From contig CAKTDV010000006.1 of NCBI GenBank assembly GCA_934546745.1, positions 76,713-140,712 of the forward strand: a stretch of 64,000 nt of DNA, in the 5' to 3' direction. This document shows, piece after piece, positions 52,926-63,200 of this stretch (within the stretch, counting starts at the first letter, position 1; each line of letters begins with the position of its first letter). The stretch comes from an uncultured Desulfovibrio sp. GTDB lineage: Bacteria; Desulfobacterota; Desulfovibrionia; Desulfovibrionales; Desulfovibrionaceae. Below the pieces are notes generated by a model that was not told the DNA's origin, searched no databases, and worked only from the letters and a program-made list of their open reading frames with translations. A program made the translations under genes and the position numbers.

Positions 52926-53513
52926 ATGGACTATGCCTATCTTCTTGCCGGTCTCGGCAATCCCGGCGCACAGTACGACGGCACCAGACACAACCGCGGT
53001 TTTCTGCTTGCCGATGCTCTCTGCCGCAAGGCCGCTGCCACAGGCCGCGTACAGAGCATGCACGGCGGCAAATTTGCCTGTGAACTTTTTCGCGTCGATC
53101 TGCCGGAATTGCGCGGTCCGTGGCTCGTTGCCAAGCCGCAAACCTTCATGAATCTCAGCGGCGAATGCGTGCAACCCCTGCTGGCCTGGCATAAGCTGCC
53201 CCCGGATCGCCTCGTCGTAGCGCACGATGAGCTGGATATTCCCGCCGGGCAGCTGCGCTTCAAATTTGGCGGCGGCAATGCCGGTCATAATGGATTGAAA
53301 TCCATCAGCCAGCTTCTCGGTACGCCTGACTTCTACCGGCTGCGCATCGGTATCGGCCGCCCCCAGCACAGGGGTGACGTCACCAGCTGGGTGCTGGGCC
53401 GTCCGTCCGGCGACGATGCCGCCGCCGTTGCTTCCGTCATCGACAGAGCGCTGGATGTCCTCTTCGCCTTCGCCGCTGGCGGTCTGGAACGCGCCGTCCG
53501 CACCGCGCGCTAA
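52926..53513 (+). CDS. pth: Peptidyl-tRNA hydrolase
   Basis: Releases tRNA from dropped-off peptidyl-tRNA. The 195-residue enzyme has GLGNPGAQYDGTRHNRGF with the catalytic His, KPQTFMNLSG, VAHDELDIPAGQ with the catalytic Asp, and GGGNAGHNGLKSI. The frame is open 28 codons further upstream, but this start matches family length. Confidence 0.96.
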   Translation: MDYAYLLAGLGNPGAQYDGTRHNRGFLLADALCRKAAATGRVQSMHGGKFACELFRVDLPELRGPWLVAKPQTFMNLSGECVQPLLAWHKLPPDRLVVAHDELDIPAGQLRFKFGGGNAGHNGLKSISQLLGTPDFYRLRIGIGRPQHRGDVTSWVLGRPSGDDAAAVASVIDRALDVLFAFAAGGLERAVRTAR

Positions 53514-53656
53514 GAGAGAGGCTGTCCAGCCAAACCAACTCCGACGTCGCAGGATTGCGGACCGATCCCTTGTGTCGCCGATGGGGTCAAAATTTTTTGA
53601 CTTTTTTTACCTTGTCTCACAAAGATGAAAAAGCTATAAGAAACATTTTTATTTTC
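53514..53656. other. Spacer after pth
   Basis: No gene seen. It ends in AT-rich sequence that precedes the carD promoter candidate. A weak TTGACT with AAAGAT at 18-base spacing (53597-53626) could be a further promoter. Confidence 0.35.
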
Positions 53657-53685
53657 TGGACATAGTGCTCAAAAAAGCGTAAAGT
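53657..53685 (+). promoter_or_regulatory. carD promoter candidate
   Basis: TGGACA, 17 bases, TAAAGT. It predicts a leader of almost 190 bases before carD. Confidence 0.45.
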
Positions 53686-53759
53686 GTTTTCATATACCAT
53701 AGCTATCCCGGATCCTCTCAACTCCTCCCTGCCAGCAAACAATTGTCTGTGCGCCTTTT

Positions 53760-53816
53760 CCGGCTGTAGGGGAACGAATTGCGTAGCCTTTGAACCTACG
53801 CCGGCATGGATGCCGG
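53760..53816 (+). promoter_or_regulatory. Two mutually exclusive hairpins in the carD leader
   Basis: CCGGCTGTAGG (53760-53770) can pair with CCTACGCCGG (53795-53804) with one bulged T. The last four bases are also the first arm of CCGGCAT-GG-ATGCCGG (53801-53816). Both cannot form at once, which is the layout of an RNA switch; no known riboswitch class was recognised. Confidence 0.4.
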
Positions 53817-53878
53817 CATAACGAAGGGGAGCCTGAAACACGCCTCAGCGCACACGTGTGCCGGAAATGGTGAAAAAC

Positions 53879-54391
53879 ATGTTTGCAATCAATGATCTTG
53901 TCGTCTATCCAGCGCAGGGAGTCGGGCAAATCGAAAGCATCGATCAGCAGAACATCGGCGGCAACGCCTGTCAGCTGTATACCGTGCGCGTACGAGCCAA
54001 CAACATCACCCTCATGGTGCCTGTGGCCACTGCCGGGCATATGGGCCTGCGCACGCTCATCACCCCAAGCAAGGCCCGGCAGCTCTGGAAATCCCTTCTG
54101 ACGGACACCAAGAAAACCGTCTTTGCCGGTCAGAACTGGAACCGCCGTTTTCGCGAGTATTCCGAACGGCTCAAGAATCCCGATCTGGCTGTTGTTGTTG
54201 AGGTTCTGCGCGAGCTTTTGCTGATCGGCCGCTCCAAGGAACTCTCCTTTGGCGAACGCCGTCTCCAGGATCAGGCTCTGGGGCTTGTACTTGGCGAGCT
54301 CTCCGAAGTCCTTGGGATCCCCCTGCAAAGCATGCGGCAGGATCTCATGGCTGTGTACGCGACGCCTCCCCGCCAGGAAAAGGCGCAATAG
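53879..54391 (+). CDS. carD: CarD family transcription regulator
   Basis: A 170-residue CarD/CdnL-type protein that binds the RNA polymerase beta subunit and helps open promoters. The N-terminal Tudor-like RNA-polymerase-interacting domain is MFAINDLVVYPAQGVG...ITLMVPV and the helical C-terminal DNA-binding part runs from about residue 65. Start taken at MFAIND, the usual family start; ATG at 53867 is an alternative. Confidence 0.92.
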   Translation: MFAINDLVVYPAQGVGQIESIDQQNIGGNACQLYTVRVRANNITLMVPVATAGHMGLRTLITPSKARQLWKSLLTDTKKTVFAGQNWNRRFREYSERLKNPDLAVVVEVLRELLLIGRSKELSFGERRLQDQALGLVLGELSEVLGIPLQSMRQDLMAVYATPPRQEKAQ

Positions 54392-54511
54392 TCTTTTTGC
54401 TTGCGTTGGAGCTTGAGATGCGCTAGATCGCAGGCACACGTCCTTTCTTTTCCACTTCGTCCACTCACCCTTTCCTCAGAGCGGCGTTGTCGCGCCGTTG
54501 TCTCCTTTTTT

Positions 54512-55837
54512 ATGGAAAAAACACCTCGCAAGACCACGCGCCGGAAAAAAACCGTTGCGCCCGCAGATCCCATTACCGAAAGCACCCTCAGCCTGACGGC
54601 GCTCAAAACGCACAGCATGCAGGAACTGATGGAACTGGCGGAAAAATATGACATCGAAAACGCCAGCTCCATGCGCAAGCAGGAACTGATCTTCGCCCTC
54701 CTCCAAGCCTGCGCATCCCAAAACGGCGCCATTTTTGGCGACGGCGTGCTGGAAATTCTGCCGGACGGATTCGGTTTCTTGCGATCTCCCCTGTGCAGCT
54801 ATATGCCCGGCCCTGACGACATCTATGTCTCCCCCTCGCAGATCCGCCGTTTCGCCTTGCGCAAGGGCGATGTCGTCTCAGGGCAGATTCGTCCTCCCAA
54901 AGAAGGAGAACGCTATTTCGCCCTGCTCAAGGTGACGGAAATAGGCTTTGAACCGCCGGAAAACGCAAAAAATCTCGTTTTGTTCGACAACCTCACGCCC
55001 ATCTATCCCGATCAGCAGCTGGTGATGGAAAACGGCGAAAAAAATCTTTCCAACCGCGTCATCGACATCATGGCCCCCATCGGCTGTGGGCAACGCGGAC
55101 TGATTGTCGCCCCGCCCCGCACAGGCAAAACGGTTCTGCTCCAGTCGCTGGCCAACGCCATCAACGCCAACAATCCCGACGTCTATCTCATCGTTCTTCT
55201 GATTGACGAACGCCCGGAAGAAGTGACGGACATGATGCGCACCGTCAAAAAAGCGGAAGTCATCAGCTCCACCTTCGACGAACCCCCGCAGCGCCACGTG
55301 CAGGTCTGTGAGATGGTTCTGGAAAAGGCCAAACGCCTTGTGGAACGCAAGCGTGATGTTGTCATCCTGATGGATTCCATCACGCGCCTCGGCCGGGCCT
55401 ACAATGCCGTCACACCTTCGTCAGGGCGCGTCCTTTCCGGCGGCCTCGATGCCAACGCCCTCCAGCGCCCCAAACGTATTTTCGGCGCGGCCCGCAACAT
55501 TGAGGAAGGCGGCAGCCTGACCATCATCGCCACAGCGCTTATCGATACCGGCTCCCGCATGGATGAGGTCATCTTTGAGGAATTCAAGGGTACCGGCAAC
55601 ATGGAAATCTATCTTGATCGCCACCTTGCGGAAAAGCGCACCTTCCCCGCCATTGACATCAACCGCACCGGTACCCGCAAGGAAGATCTGCTCCTGTCGG
55701 AAGACGTTCTCAACCGCGTCTGGATTCTGCGCAAGATTCTCGCGCCCATGTCTCCTATTGACAGTATGGAATTTCTGCTCGACAAGATGCGCGGCACCAA
55801 ATCCAATAAGGATTTCATGAACGCCATGGGCAAATGA
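54512..55837 (+). CDS. rho: Transcription termination factor Rho
   Basis: Rho is the hexameric RNA helicase that ends transcription. The 441-residue protein has a short basic N-terminus (KTTRRKKT), the RNA-binding cold-shock-like domain ([23 protein letters not shown]), Walker [22 protein letters not shown], Walker [17 protein letters not shown], and the R/Q loops. No clear Shine-Dalgarno precedes the ATG, so initiation may be weak or regulated. It follows carD by 120 bases. Confidence 0.97.
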   Translation: MEKTPRKTTRRKKTVAPADPITESTLSLTALKTHSMQELMELAEKYDIENASSMRKQELIFALLQACASQNGAIFGDGVLEILPDGFGFLRSPLCSYMPGPDDIYVSPSQIRRFALRKGDVVSGQIRPPKEGERYFALLKVTEIGFEPPENAKNLVLFDNLTPIYPDQQLVMENGEKNLSNRVIDIMAPIGCGQRGLIVAPPRTGKTVLLQSLANAINANNPDVYLIVLLIDERPEEVTDMMRTVKKAEVISSTFDEPPQRHVQVCEMVLEKAKRLVERKRDVVILMDSITRLGRAYNAVTPSSGRVLSGGLDANALQRPKRIFGAARNIEEGGSLTIIATALIDTGSRMDEVIFEEFKGTGNMEIYLDRHLAEKRTFPAIDINRTGTRKEDLLLSEDVLNRVWILRKILAPMSPIDSMEFLLDKMRGTKSNKDFMNAMGK

Positions 55838-56008
55838 CCTCAACCGCGGTCAGAGGCGTTTTCATTTCTCTTATCAGGAATGATTCTTGACTTTTTTCAC
55901 GATCCAGGGTAAAAGGAGAGATGCGAAAGGGCGTAGAAAAAGAAGACGTCACGCATCCCTTTGCATCCGTGCCTTCCCCTCATGAAATCAACCAGGAGTC
56001 ATTCCCCC

Positions 56009-56512
56009 ATGAATACCGTGACATTTGCCGGAAACACGTTGCATCTTGAAGGTTCTCTGCCGGTTGTGGGCCAGAAAGCCCCCGACTTTACCGCACTTAC
56101 CAAGGATCTCAACGCGCGGAGCCTGAAGGATTACGACGGCAGGATCCTTGTGCTGGTCAGCGTGCCTTCCCTGGATACGCCTGTGTGCGACATGGAAGTG
56201 CGCCGCTTCAACAAGGAAGCCGCCTCCCTCTCCGATACGGTGCGCATTGTGGCCATCAGCTGCGATCTTCCCTTTGCGCAGGCCCGTTGGTGCGGGGCTG
56301 CCAACGTTACCGCTGTGGAAAGCCTCTCTGATCACAGGGATGTCGCGTTCGGCAAAAATTATGGCGTGCTGATTCAGGAACTGCGCCTGCTCTCACGCGC
56401 TATTTTTGTGGTAGCGCCTGACGGTACGCTGACCTATAGCCAGATCGTGCCCGAAATTACCAACGAACCCGACTATGACAGCGCCCTCAATGCCGTCAAG
56501 GCGCTTGTCTAG
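56009..56512 (+). CDS. tpx: Thiol peroxidase Tpx
   Basis: A 167-residue atypical two-Cys peroxiredoxin that reduces peroxides. The peroxidatic Cys lies in VPSLDTPVCDMEVRRFN and the resolving Cys in ISCDLPFAQARWCG. Family ends such as KAPDFTAL and YSQIVPEITNEPDY are present. AGGAG lies 11 bases upstream. It helps an anaerobe survive oxygen exposure. Confidence 0.96.
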   Translation: MNTVTFAGNTLHLEGSLPVVGQKAPDFTALTKDLNARSLKDYDGRILVLVSVPSLDTPVCDMEVRRFNKEAASLSDTVRIVAISCDLPFAQARWCGAANVTAVESLSDHRDVAFGKNYGVLIQELRLLSRAIFVVAPDGTLTYSQIVPEITNEPDYDSALNAVKALV

Positions 56513-56536
56513 AGGTCTCTCAACAGACATCCGCTC

Positions 56537-56565
56537 TTGACCTTGCGTCTGCAAATTTTTATAAT
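56537..56565 (+). promoter_or_regulatory. tRNA-Arg promoter
   Basis: TTGACC, 17 bases, TATAAT (perfect -10), ending nine bases before the tRNA. Confidence 0.88.
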
Positions 56566-56574
56566 AACTCCGTT

Positions 56575-56651
56575 GCGTCCGTAGCTCAGTCGGATAGAGC
56601 AGGAGCCTTCTAAGCTCTTGGCCGAGGGTTCGATTCCTTCCGGGCGCGCCA
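56575..56651 (+). tRNA. tRNA-Arg(UCU)
   Basis: A 77-base cloverleaf with encoded CCA. Acceptor GCGTCCG/CGGGCGC, anticodon loop CTTCTAA (UCU), T arm GAGGG-TTCGATT-CCTTC with one mismatch-tolerant pair. Its 3' end adjoins a recombinase remnant, as at many integration sites. Confidence 0.95.
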
Positions 56652-56665
56652 AAGATTTCAAGCAC

Positions 56666-56986
56666 TTATCCGCATTGGATAAGTGCTTTTTTGTTTGGCC
56701 TCATAAGTCTGGCCTCATTGCCAAGGCCTGGCAGAGCTTCCACAGCCGACCGTTTTTGTTCGTCCTTGACGTGCTGGTAGTGCGTCAGGATCATGGTCGG
56801 CGTGCTGTGACCCATGAGTTTTGCGACGGTGCCCACGTCGGCACCGGCGGCAATGGCCTCCGTCGCAAAAGCGTGTCGGAGGTCGTAAGGCCGTATGCGG
56901 CGCGGGAGGCGGAGGCGCAAAACGCTTTGACGGACGGCGCGGCTGGGGTATCCTCTGCGGAAATTTCCCTTGAACAGGGCGCGGCG
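56666..56986 (-). pseudogene. Tyrosine recombinase (integrase), C-terminal fragment
   Basis: The minus strand encodes about 105 residues of a phage-type integrase: RIRPYDLRHAFATEAIAAG (box II, with Tyr in place of the first His), VAKLMGHSTP, and the nucleophile Tyr in LTHYQHVKDEQ, ending 14 bases from the tRNA. Homology fades upstream of about 56986, so the first catalytic Arg and the N-terminal half are missing. The frame runs on without a stop but is then antisense to the polyvalent gene. A deletion or replacement of the 5' part is the likely cause. Confidence 0.8.
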
Positions 56987-57011
56987 CGCCCACAGACAGA
57001 GGAGACAAGCC

Positions 57012-57203
57012 ATGAGCGACACGACGACGAGGCAAGGCGCGATGCCGCCGGTGCCGGACTGGGAGAACGTGACGGCGGAGCAGGGATGCGATCTGCTGCT
57101 GAGCCTGCGGGACGGCGAGGATCCGTCGAGGATGGAGGCGGCACTGCGGGCCATGCCGCAGAAGACGGCGACGGCGCGGACGGACGGCGGCGAACCCGCG
57201 TAA
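57012..57203 (+). CDS. Small gene or 5' end of the polyvalent protein gene, 63 aa
   Basis: ATG with AGGAG eight bases upstream, encoding MSDTTTRQGAMPPVPDWENV and a helical stretch (DPSRMEAALRAMPQ), then a stop. It overlaps the start region of the polyvalent protein in another frame. It may be a separate small protein, or the true N-terminus of the large protein cut off by a frameshift within the repetitive GAC/GGC run at about 57166-57195. Confidence 0.55.
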   Translation: MSDTTTRQGAMPPVPDWENVTAEQGCDLLLSLRDGEDPSRMEAALRAMPQKTATARTDGGEPA

Positions 57204-60200
57204 AGGTTCCCCAGCGGGAGGACGAACCCGCGACCTATGAGCTGGTGGAGGCTGGCGGCGTGCTGGCCTCCCACCTGCCGGAGGCCGGTTTCCAGAAAAC
57301 CCCCGGCTACGCGCTGGAAAACGAGCGCCGGTACCATGACGAACCGGCCAGCCAGCGGAAAGTGCGGGAGAACGCGGCCAACCTTGACCCGGCGTTTCTG
57401 CTGGAAAGCGTGGACGCCAACCACGGCGCGCCGGTCATCGACCGACAGGGCAACGTGCTTGGGGGCAACGGACGCGCCATGTCCGTGCGCCTTGCCTATG
57501 AGAACTTCCCGCAGCGGGCGGCGGCGTACCGGGAAGCGCTGCGGGGCGCGGCCCGGCGGCTGGGGCTTGACCCGGCGCGGGTGGACGGCATGGAGCGGCC
57601 CGTGCTGGTGCGGCGTCTGGAACGCGACCTCGGCCCGGAAGAGCGGCAGAAGCTTGTCAGCGCCCTCAACGACACCTTCACGGACAGCAAGAACAGCCGC
57701 GCCTCCGGCAAGAGCCGGGGCGACCGCCTGAGCCACAGGACGCTGGAGGCGCTGGCCTCCGGCATGGCGGAGGCGGACAGCCTGCGCCAGTATTTTGATG
57801 ATCCCGCGTCCGCCGGGGTGGTGGATCTGCTCATCCGGGACGGCGTGATCCAGAAGACGGAGCGCAACGCCTACGTGGGGGCGGACGGGCTGCTGAACCC
57901 CGACGGCAAGCGGGTGGTGGAGGAGGCGCTGCGCGGGCGCGTTGCCCGCAGCTATGAGGCGCTTGCCGCCCTGCCCGGCCCTGTGCTGGCCAAGATTGAC
58001 GCGGCCATTCCGCACCTGCTCATCGCCGAGGGCGTGGGCGGGACATGGGACATCACGCGGCACATGCGCGACGCCATCGATCTGTTGATGGAGTTCAGGG
58101 CCAGCGGCGAAAAGGTGCCGGAGACATTCCTTGGCCGTGTCGACATGCTCAAGGGGAGCGCTCCCACGGAACGCTACTCCCAGGCGGCGCGGGCGCTGTT
58201 CCGCATGGCCATGGGGATGCCAAAGGCGGCCTTTGCCGGGGCGTTTGCCCGGTATGCGGGCCATGCCAAGGCGTCGCCGGAGGCGGGGGGCATCCCCGGT
58301 GTGGCCCTGACGCAGGAACAGGCGGCGCGGGAATTTCTGGGCATAGAGCCGGAAACGGGGAAGGAAGAGAGGAAGGCGGCGGCCAAGGCCGGGGCGCTCA
58401 ATAAGGAACCCCCCGAAGCTCCGGCCGTACCGCAGACCTTCAGCCGGACTCGCGGTGACGGGCAGCGCATTCCCCCGTCACACTCCGAGGGTGTCGAAAC
58501 CAGCATACCCCCCGCGAAGTCGGAAGGCAAGACGGACGGGACGAAGGAGCGTCAAAAGCCGGAAGCGCCGCTGGCATCGCTGGCGTCACGGGGGAAACAG
58601 GAACGCCTCCGGGAGAGCGCGCGGCGCGCGCGGAACGATGTGGCAATCCTGCGCCGGGCGGCGGGCGTGCCGGAAACGGGCGCGCTGGACGCGACCCAGT
58701 GGGAGACGGTGCAGGAATTTACGGCGCGGGGTTTTGAAAAATATCTCGCCGAAGGCAACGCGCCTTCCAAAGAGCTGGAGGGGGTGTTCGCGCGTATGAA
58801 GCGCTGGCTGCTCCGCCTCTATGCCAGCTGGAAGGACTACCTTGGCGGGGAGCTGAGCGACGATGTACGCCGCGTCTTTGACAGGATGCTGGCGGCGGAA
58901 AAAGCGTTCCGCGCCACACTGACGGAGAAGGAACGCGCCGTCCTGCGGCGTGAGGAGGAACGCCTTGCGCGGGAAATGGAGGCCGTCACCGGCAGCCGTG
59001 ACAAGGCGGAAAGCAACGCGCGGCTCTTCGCGGCCCACGCCAGCGCCTTTGCCGATGCCTACGGCGCGGATCCCGTGGAACTTATGCGCAACGTGCGCGT
59101 GGAGGCGGGAACGGCGGAAAACGCTCCCGTGGAAGGCGGCGCGCTCTTCCAGCCCACCCGCGAGGACATCCGCGCGGGCGACGAAGCCCTGAAGCGCGAC
59201 GTGGCGGCATGGGCCGGGACGGTGGACGGCATCGCGGCCAACGGCCTGCCGTCAAGCCCGGTTCGGATGCTCAGCCAGACGCCGCTTGTCTTGCGGCTGA
59301 TTGGCGAAGACGCGGTTTCAAAAAAGATCGCGGCGGGGGGCGGGGTCTACGCCGCGCCGCATGTGTTCGACGGCACGCATCCCAATATGACGCCGGACAT
59401 GTGGAAGCAGTTGCCGGAGGCAATGGCCGATCCCATCGCCATTTTCGATACGGCCAACCCGAAGCATCGCGGCAACGGCGACATCGTTTTCATGGTGGAG
59501 ATTCAGGATGCCAATGGCGCGACCGTCGTCGTGCCTGTGGCGCTGGATGTGAGAGGCGACAATCCTTTTGTCAGAATCAATATTCTGAAAAGCGCCTACG
59601 CCAAGGATGATCAGCGCACGGGCACGCCGGATAACAACTGGTTCAAACGGCAAATCGTAGAAAAGAAAAATGCCCGCTATGTGAACGGGCAAAAGCTGCG
59701 GCATTGGCAAGTCAGCGCCGGGGTCCAATTCCCCTTTACTCCCTTGCACAACGCCGCTGGAAACAAGGTAGTTACCGAGGCGGATCTTGTCAAGCTCCGG
59801 GAGGCCAATCCGACGCTGTACCAGACCGCCTACCACGGCAGCCCGCACAGGTTCAGCCAGTTCACCCTTGACCACATCGGCACGGGCGAGGGCGCGCAGG
59901 CCCACGGCTGGGGGCTGTACTTCGCGCGGGAGAAAAACATCGCCAACGATTACCGGGAACGCCTCCGCAAGGGCAGGAGCAGGGGCCAGCTTTTTGAGGT
60001 CGACATCCCTGAGAACGACGTGCTCGTGGACGAACAGAAATCCTTTTCCCAACAGCCCGACGCCGTTCAGAAGGCACTGCGCCACATTTACAGGGGGTTT
60101 TCCGGGGAACAGCTGCGGCCCGTCCGGGATGAACAGAAGGCGCGCGTCCGTCCTGACAGAAAAATGCTGGAGGAGATACACGCCCTTGAGCTTGAATTGC

Positions 60201-63200
60201 AGGAAGTCAGGCGCGGGCGCAACGCCCTGGAGACCATCAATGCGGAAAAACCCGCCGGTGATGCCAGAAACCCCTTTGGCAACGCCAGCCGTTTTGCCCG
60301 TTGGGAGGAAAACCTCAAAAGACTGTATACGGAAGAGCAGAGAGAAAGGCTGCGAAACGACCCGGCCTTTCTTGAAAAGGAAAAGGCCGCGAAGGAAGAA
60401 CAGTTTGCCGCCCTTGAGGCGAAGATAGCGGAAGCCAGGGATGCGCTTCAGGCCAGGGTGGAAAAGACAAGAGCCGCCATCGACAGGGCGGACATCGACA
60501 CGCTGCTTGAAGGCATGGACGGCGCGGAACTGTACAGCGGCCTGGACATCGTCACCGGATCGCGGCGTGAAGCCTCGCTGCTGCTGAACGCCAACGGCAT
60601 CAAGGGAATTACCTACGACGGCCAGCAGGACGGGCGCTGTTTCGTCGTTTTTGACGACAAGGCCATCGAGACGCTGAACACGTTCTACCAGCGATCCGCC
60701 GCCGGCTCTCCCCGCGCCTCTGTCACCTTCGATCCCGACGGCGGCGCGGTCATGCGGTTGTTCAAGGGGGCGGATGCGTCCAGCATCCCGCATGAGGCGG
60801 CGCATATTTTTCTGGACGATCTGCGTCGCGTGGCGGAAAGCGGCGGTATTCCGTCCTCACAGGGCTACGGCTTTGTGGCCGACAACAACAAGGACATGGC
60901 GCGCGGCATGGCGGCGGAAGGGCCGCGGGCATCGCTGGCGTCACGCCATGAACGCGGGCGGGACACCACGCCGGTAAAGGTTGTTGAGGTCGATCCGTCC
61001 GTCGTACCCAGGAGCGCGAAGGCCCGCGATCTTGCCAAGTGGCTCAAATCCTATTTTGAGGACAAACGCGAAGTCACCATTCTTTCCACCGGTAAGAAGG
61101 TTCGTTTCAGCAACGGAAATCTGGAAGCGTCCCTCAAGAGGTCGCGGGAAGCCTCGCATAATCAGGCCTACGCCGGGTTGAGCGATCTTGTCAGGCTGGC
61201 GGAATTTGATTCCGTTGAAAATCGGGATGAACGGCATCCAAACCTTAATGGGCAGGAGGTCTATTATTCCGCCCTGCGGATAGGGGAAAGCCTGTACGCG
61301 GTCAAGATGAAGTTTGATATTCCAAGCGAACTTGAAGTGCGGACAAGGCAGGAACGCCGTGGAGAAAAAGATATAGAAGATCTGCGCTACAAGGATCATA
61401 CCCTGCGCGAAATAGAAATAGCTCCGGTCCTGTACCGTGGGGTTGGCTCCGAAAATGGAGGGCCCACGCAGACAACCAGAGCTATTGACAAGGTCAGTCT
61501 AGGCGTTCTCAGGAATGCCGTCAAGCCTTCGCGTCTGGAGGGCGGCGCGCTTTCCTCCGTTCAGGCCGCCGGGCGGTTCCTGCCACAGAGGGAGGCGGGG
61601 GCGCGTCCGCTTCCGGCGGCGCGGGAGGCCCTGCGCCGCGTGGTGGACAAGCTCAACGCGCGGGCGGCCAATGGCGCGGACGTGCGTCTGGCAGACACCA
61701 TGGGCGATCTGCCCGCCAATCTGCGGAAGGCCTTTGACGGAAAGGCCGTGGAAGGCGTCTACGATCCGGAGACGGGCACGGTCTGGCTTGTGGCCGACCA
61801 GATGGGCGACCCCCAGCGGGCGGCGGAGGTGTGGGCGCACGAGACGCTGGCCCACCACGGCTTGCGCGCCCTCCTCAACGCCGGGGAGCGCAAGCTGCTG
61901 CTCAACCAGCTATGGCTTCAGATGGGCGGCATGGGGCATCCGCTCATCGCGGAAACGGCCCGGCGCTACGGGATTGACCCGCGCAGCGACGTGGAAGGCC
62001 GCCTCACCGTCATGGAGGAGGCGCTGGCGAAGCTGGCGGAACGCCGGGCAAAGGGCTTGCTCAACGCCCCGGACAAGGCCCCGGAACAGAGCCTGTGGCG
62101 GCGCGTGGTGGCCGCCGTGCTGCGGGCATGGCAGGGGCTTGTGAAGCGCCTGACCGGCAGGGAGGGCAGCATGGACGCCGCCGGAATGGAGCGCCTGCTG
62201 GATTCCCTGCAAGGCTATGTGATGGATGGGCGTCCTGTGGAGGGCGCGGCGCGTGCGCCGGACGGAAACGCCGCGAAGGAAAACGCGGAGGAGCGGCCTA
62301 CGGCATCGCTGGACAGCGACAGGAAGGCCGCCGCCCACGCCGCATGGCGGCAGTTGCAACGCGACACGGAACAGTGGGCGCGGCAGGTGGAAGAGTTTGC
62401 CACAGGCAAAGGAAATACCATCAAGCCGCTACAGGTTTGCTCCACGCCGGATGTTCTTGTGCAGCTTGGGGCAAGCCAACTCCCTATGCAGATGGAAGCA
62501 CGCAACCTGAGAAAAATCCTCTCAAAGCATCAGGTGCCGCTTGAAGCTCTCAGGGATCTGCCGTCACAGCTTGCGCAACCATTGATGGTGTTCAAGTCCG
62601 CCACAATGGCGAACTCCTATATGGCAATTCTGGAACAGGAGCGGCATGGCGAAAATCTTGCAGCGGCCATTCATCTTAATGTCCAGGCGGGGCGTCTTTA
62701 CGTCAATGACATTGCTAGCATCCATGACAGGAGCACGGAGCGTGACGGAAAGACGATTCCGGGATGGGTGTGGGTCAAGGGGCAGATAGAAAAGGGAAAT
62801 CTTCGCTATTACGATAAAACACGTAGCCCCCGCTGGTTCAGAGAACGAGCTGGGCTGCAATTGCCCAGTGTGGTGAACAGCGGGGACTATCGGGGTATAA
62901 AGATACTGACGGAGAAAGATATTGTCAAACCGGAGGCCCCCACGAAGGAACGTCCGCTGGCATCGCTCCGTTCCGCCCCCGGCGGGGACGCGCGGGAACA
63001 GGCCGCCGCCGTGGCGCGCCGCCTGCGGGCCATTGCCGGGCGCGGCGTTTCCGAGGACGTGGAAGCGCTGCTGCGCGACCCGGAACAGGGCAGGCTCATT
63101 CCACGGGAGGATCTGGGCAAGCTGGAGCGCCTGTGCAAGCTGCCCCACTGGATTGCCAAGGACCACCCGAAGTTCGCGGCCATCTACAACCGCCAGCTCA

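Noticed and set aside
53514..53878. 6S or SRP RNA gene upstream of carD
   Set aside because: The characteristic conserved SRP loop and the long bulged 6S hairpin are absent.
56618..57085. Upstream extension of the polyvalent frame back into tRNA-Arg
   Set aside because: That part is antisense to the integrase fragment and begins inside the tRNA; it has no plausible start or domain.
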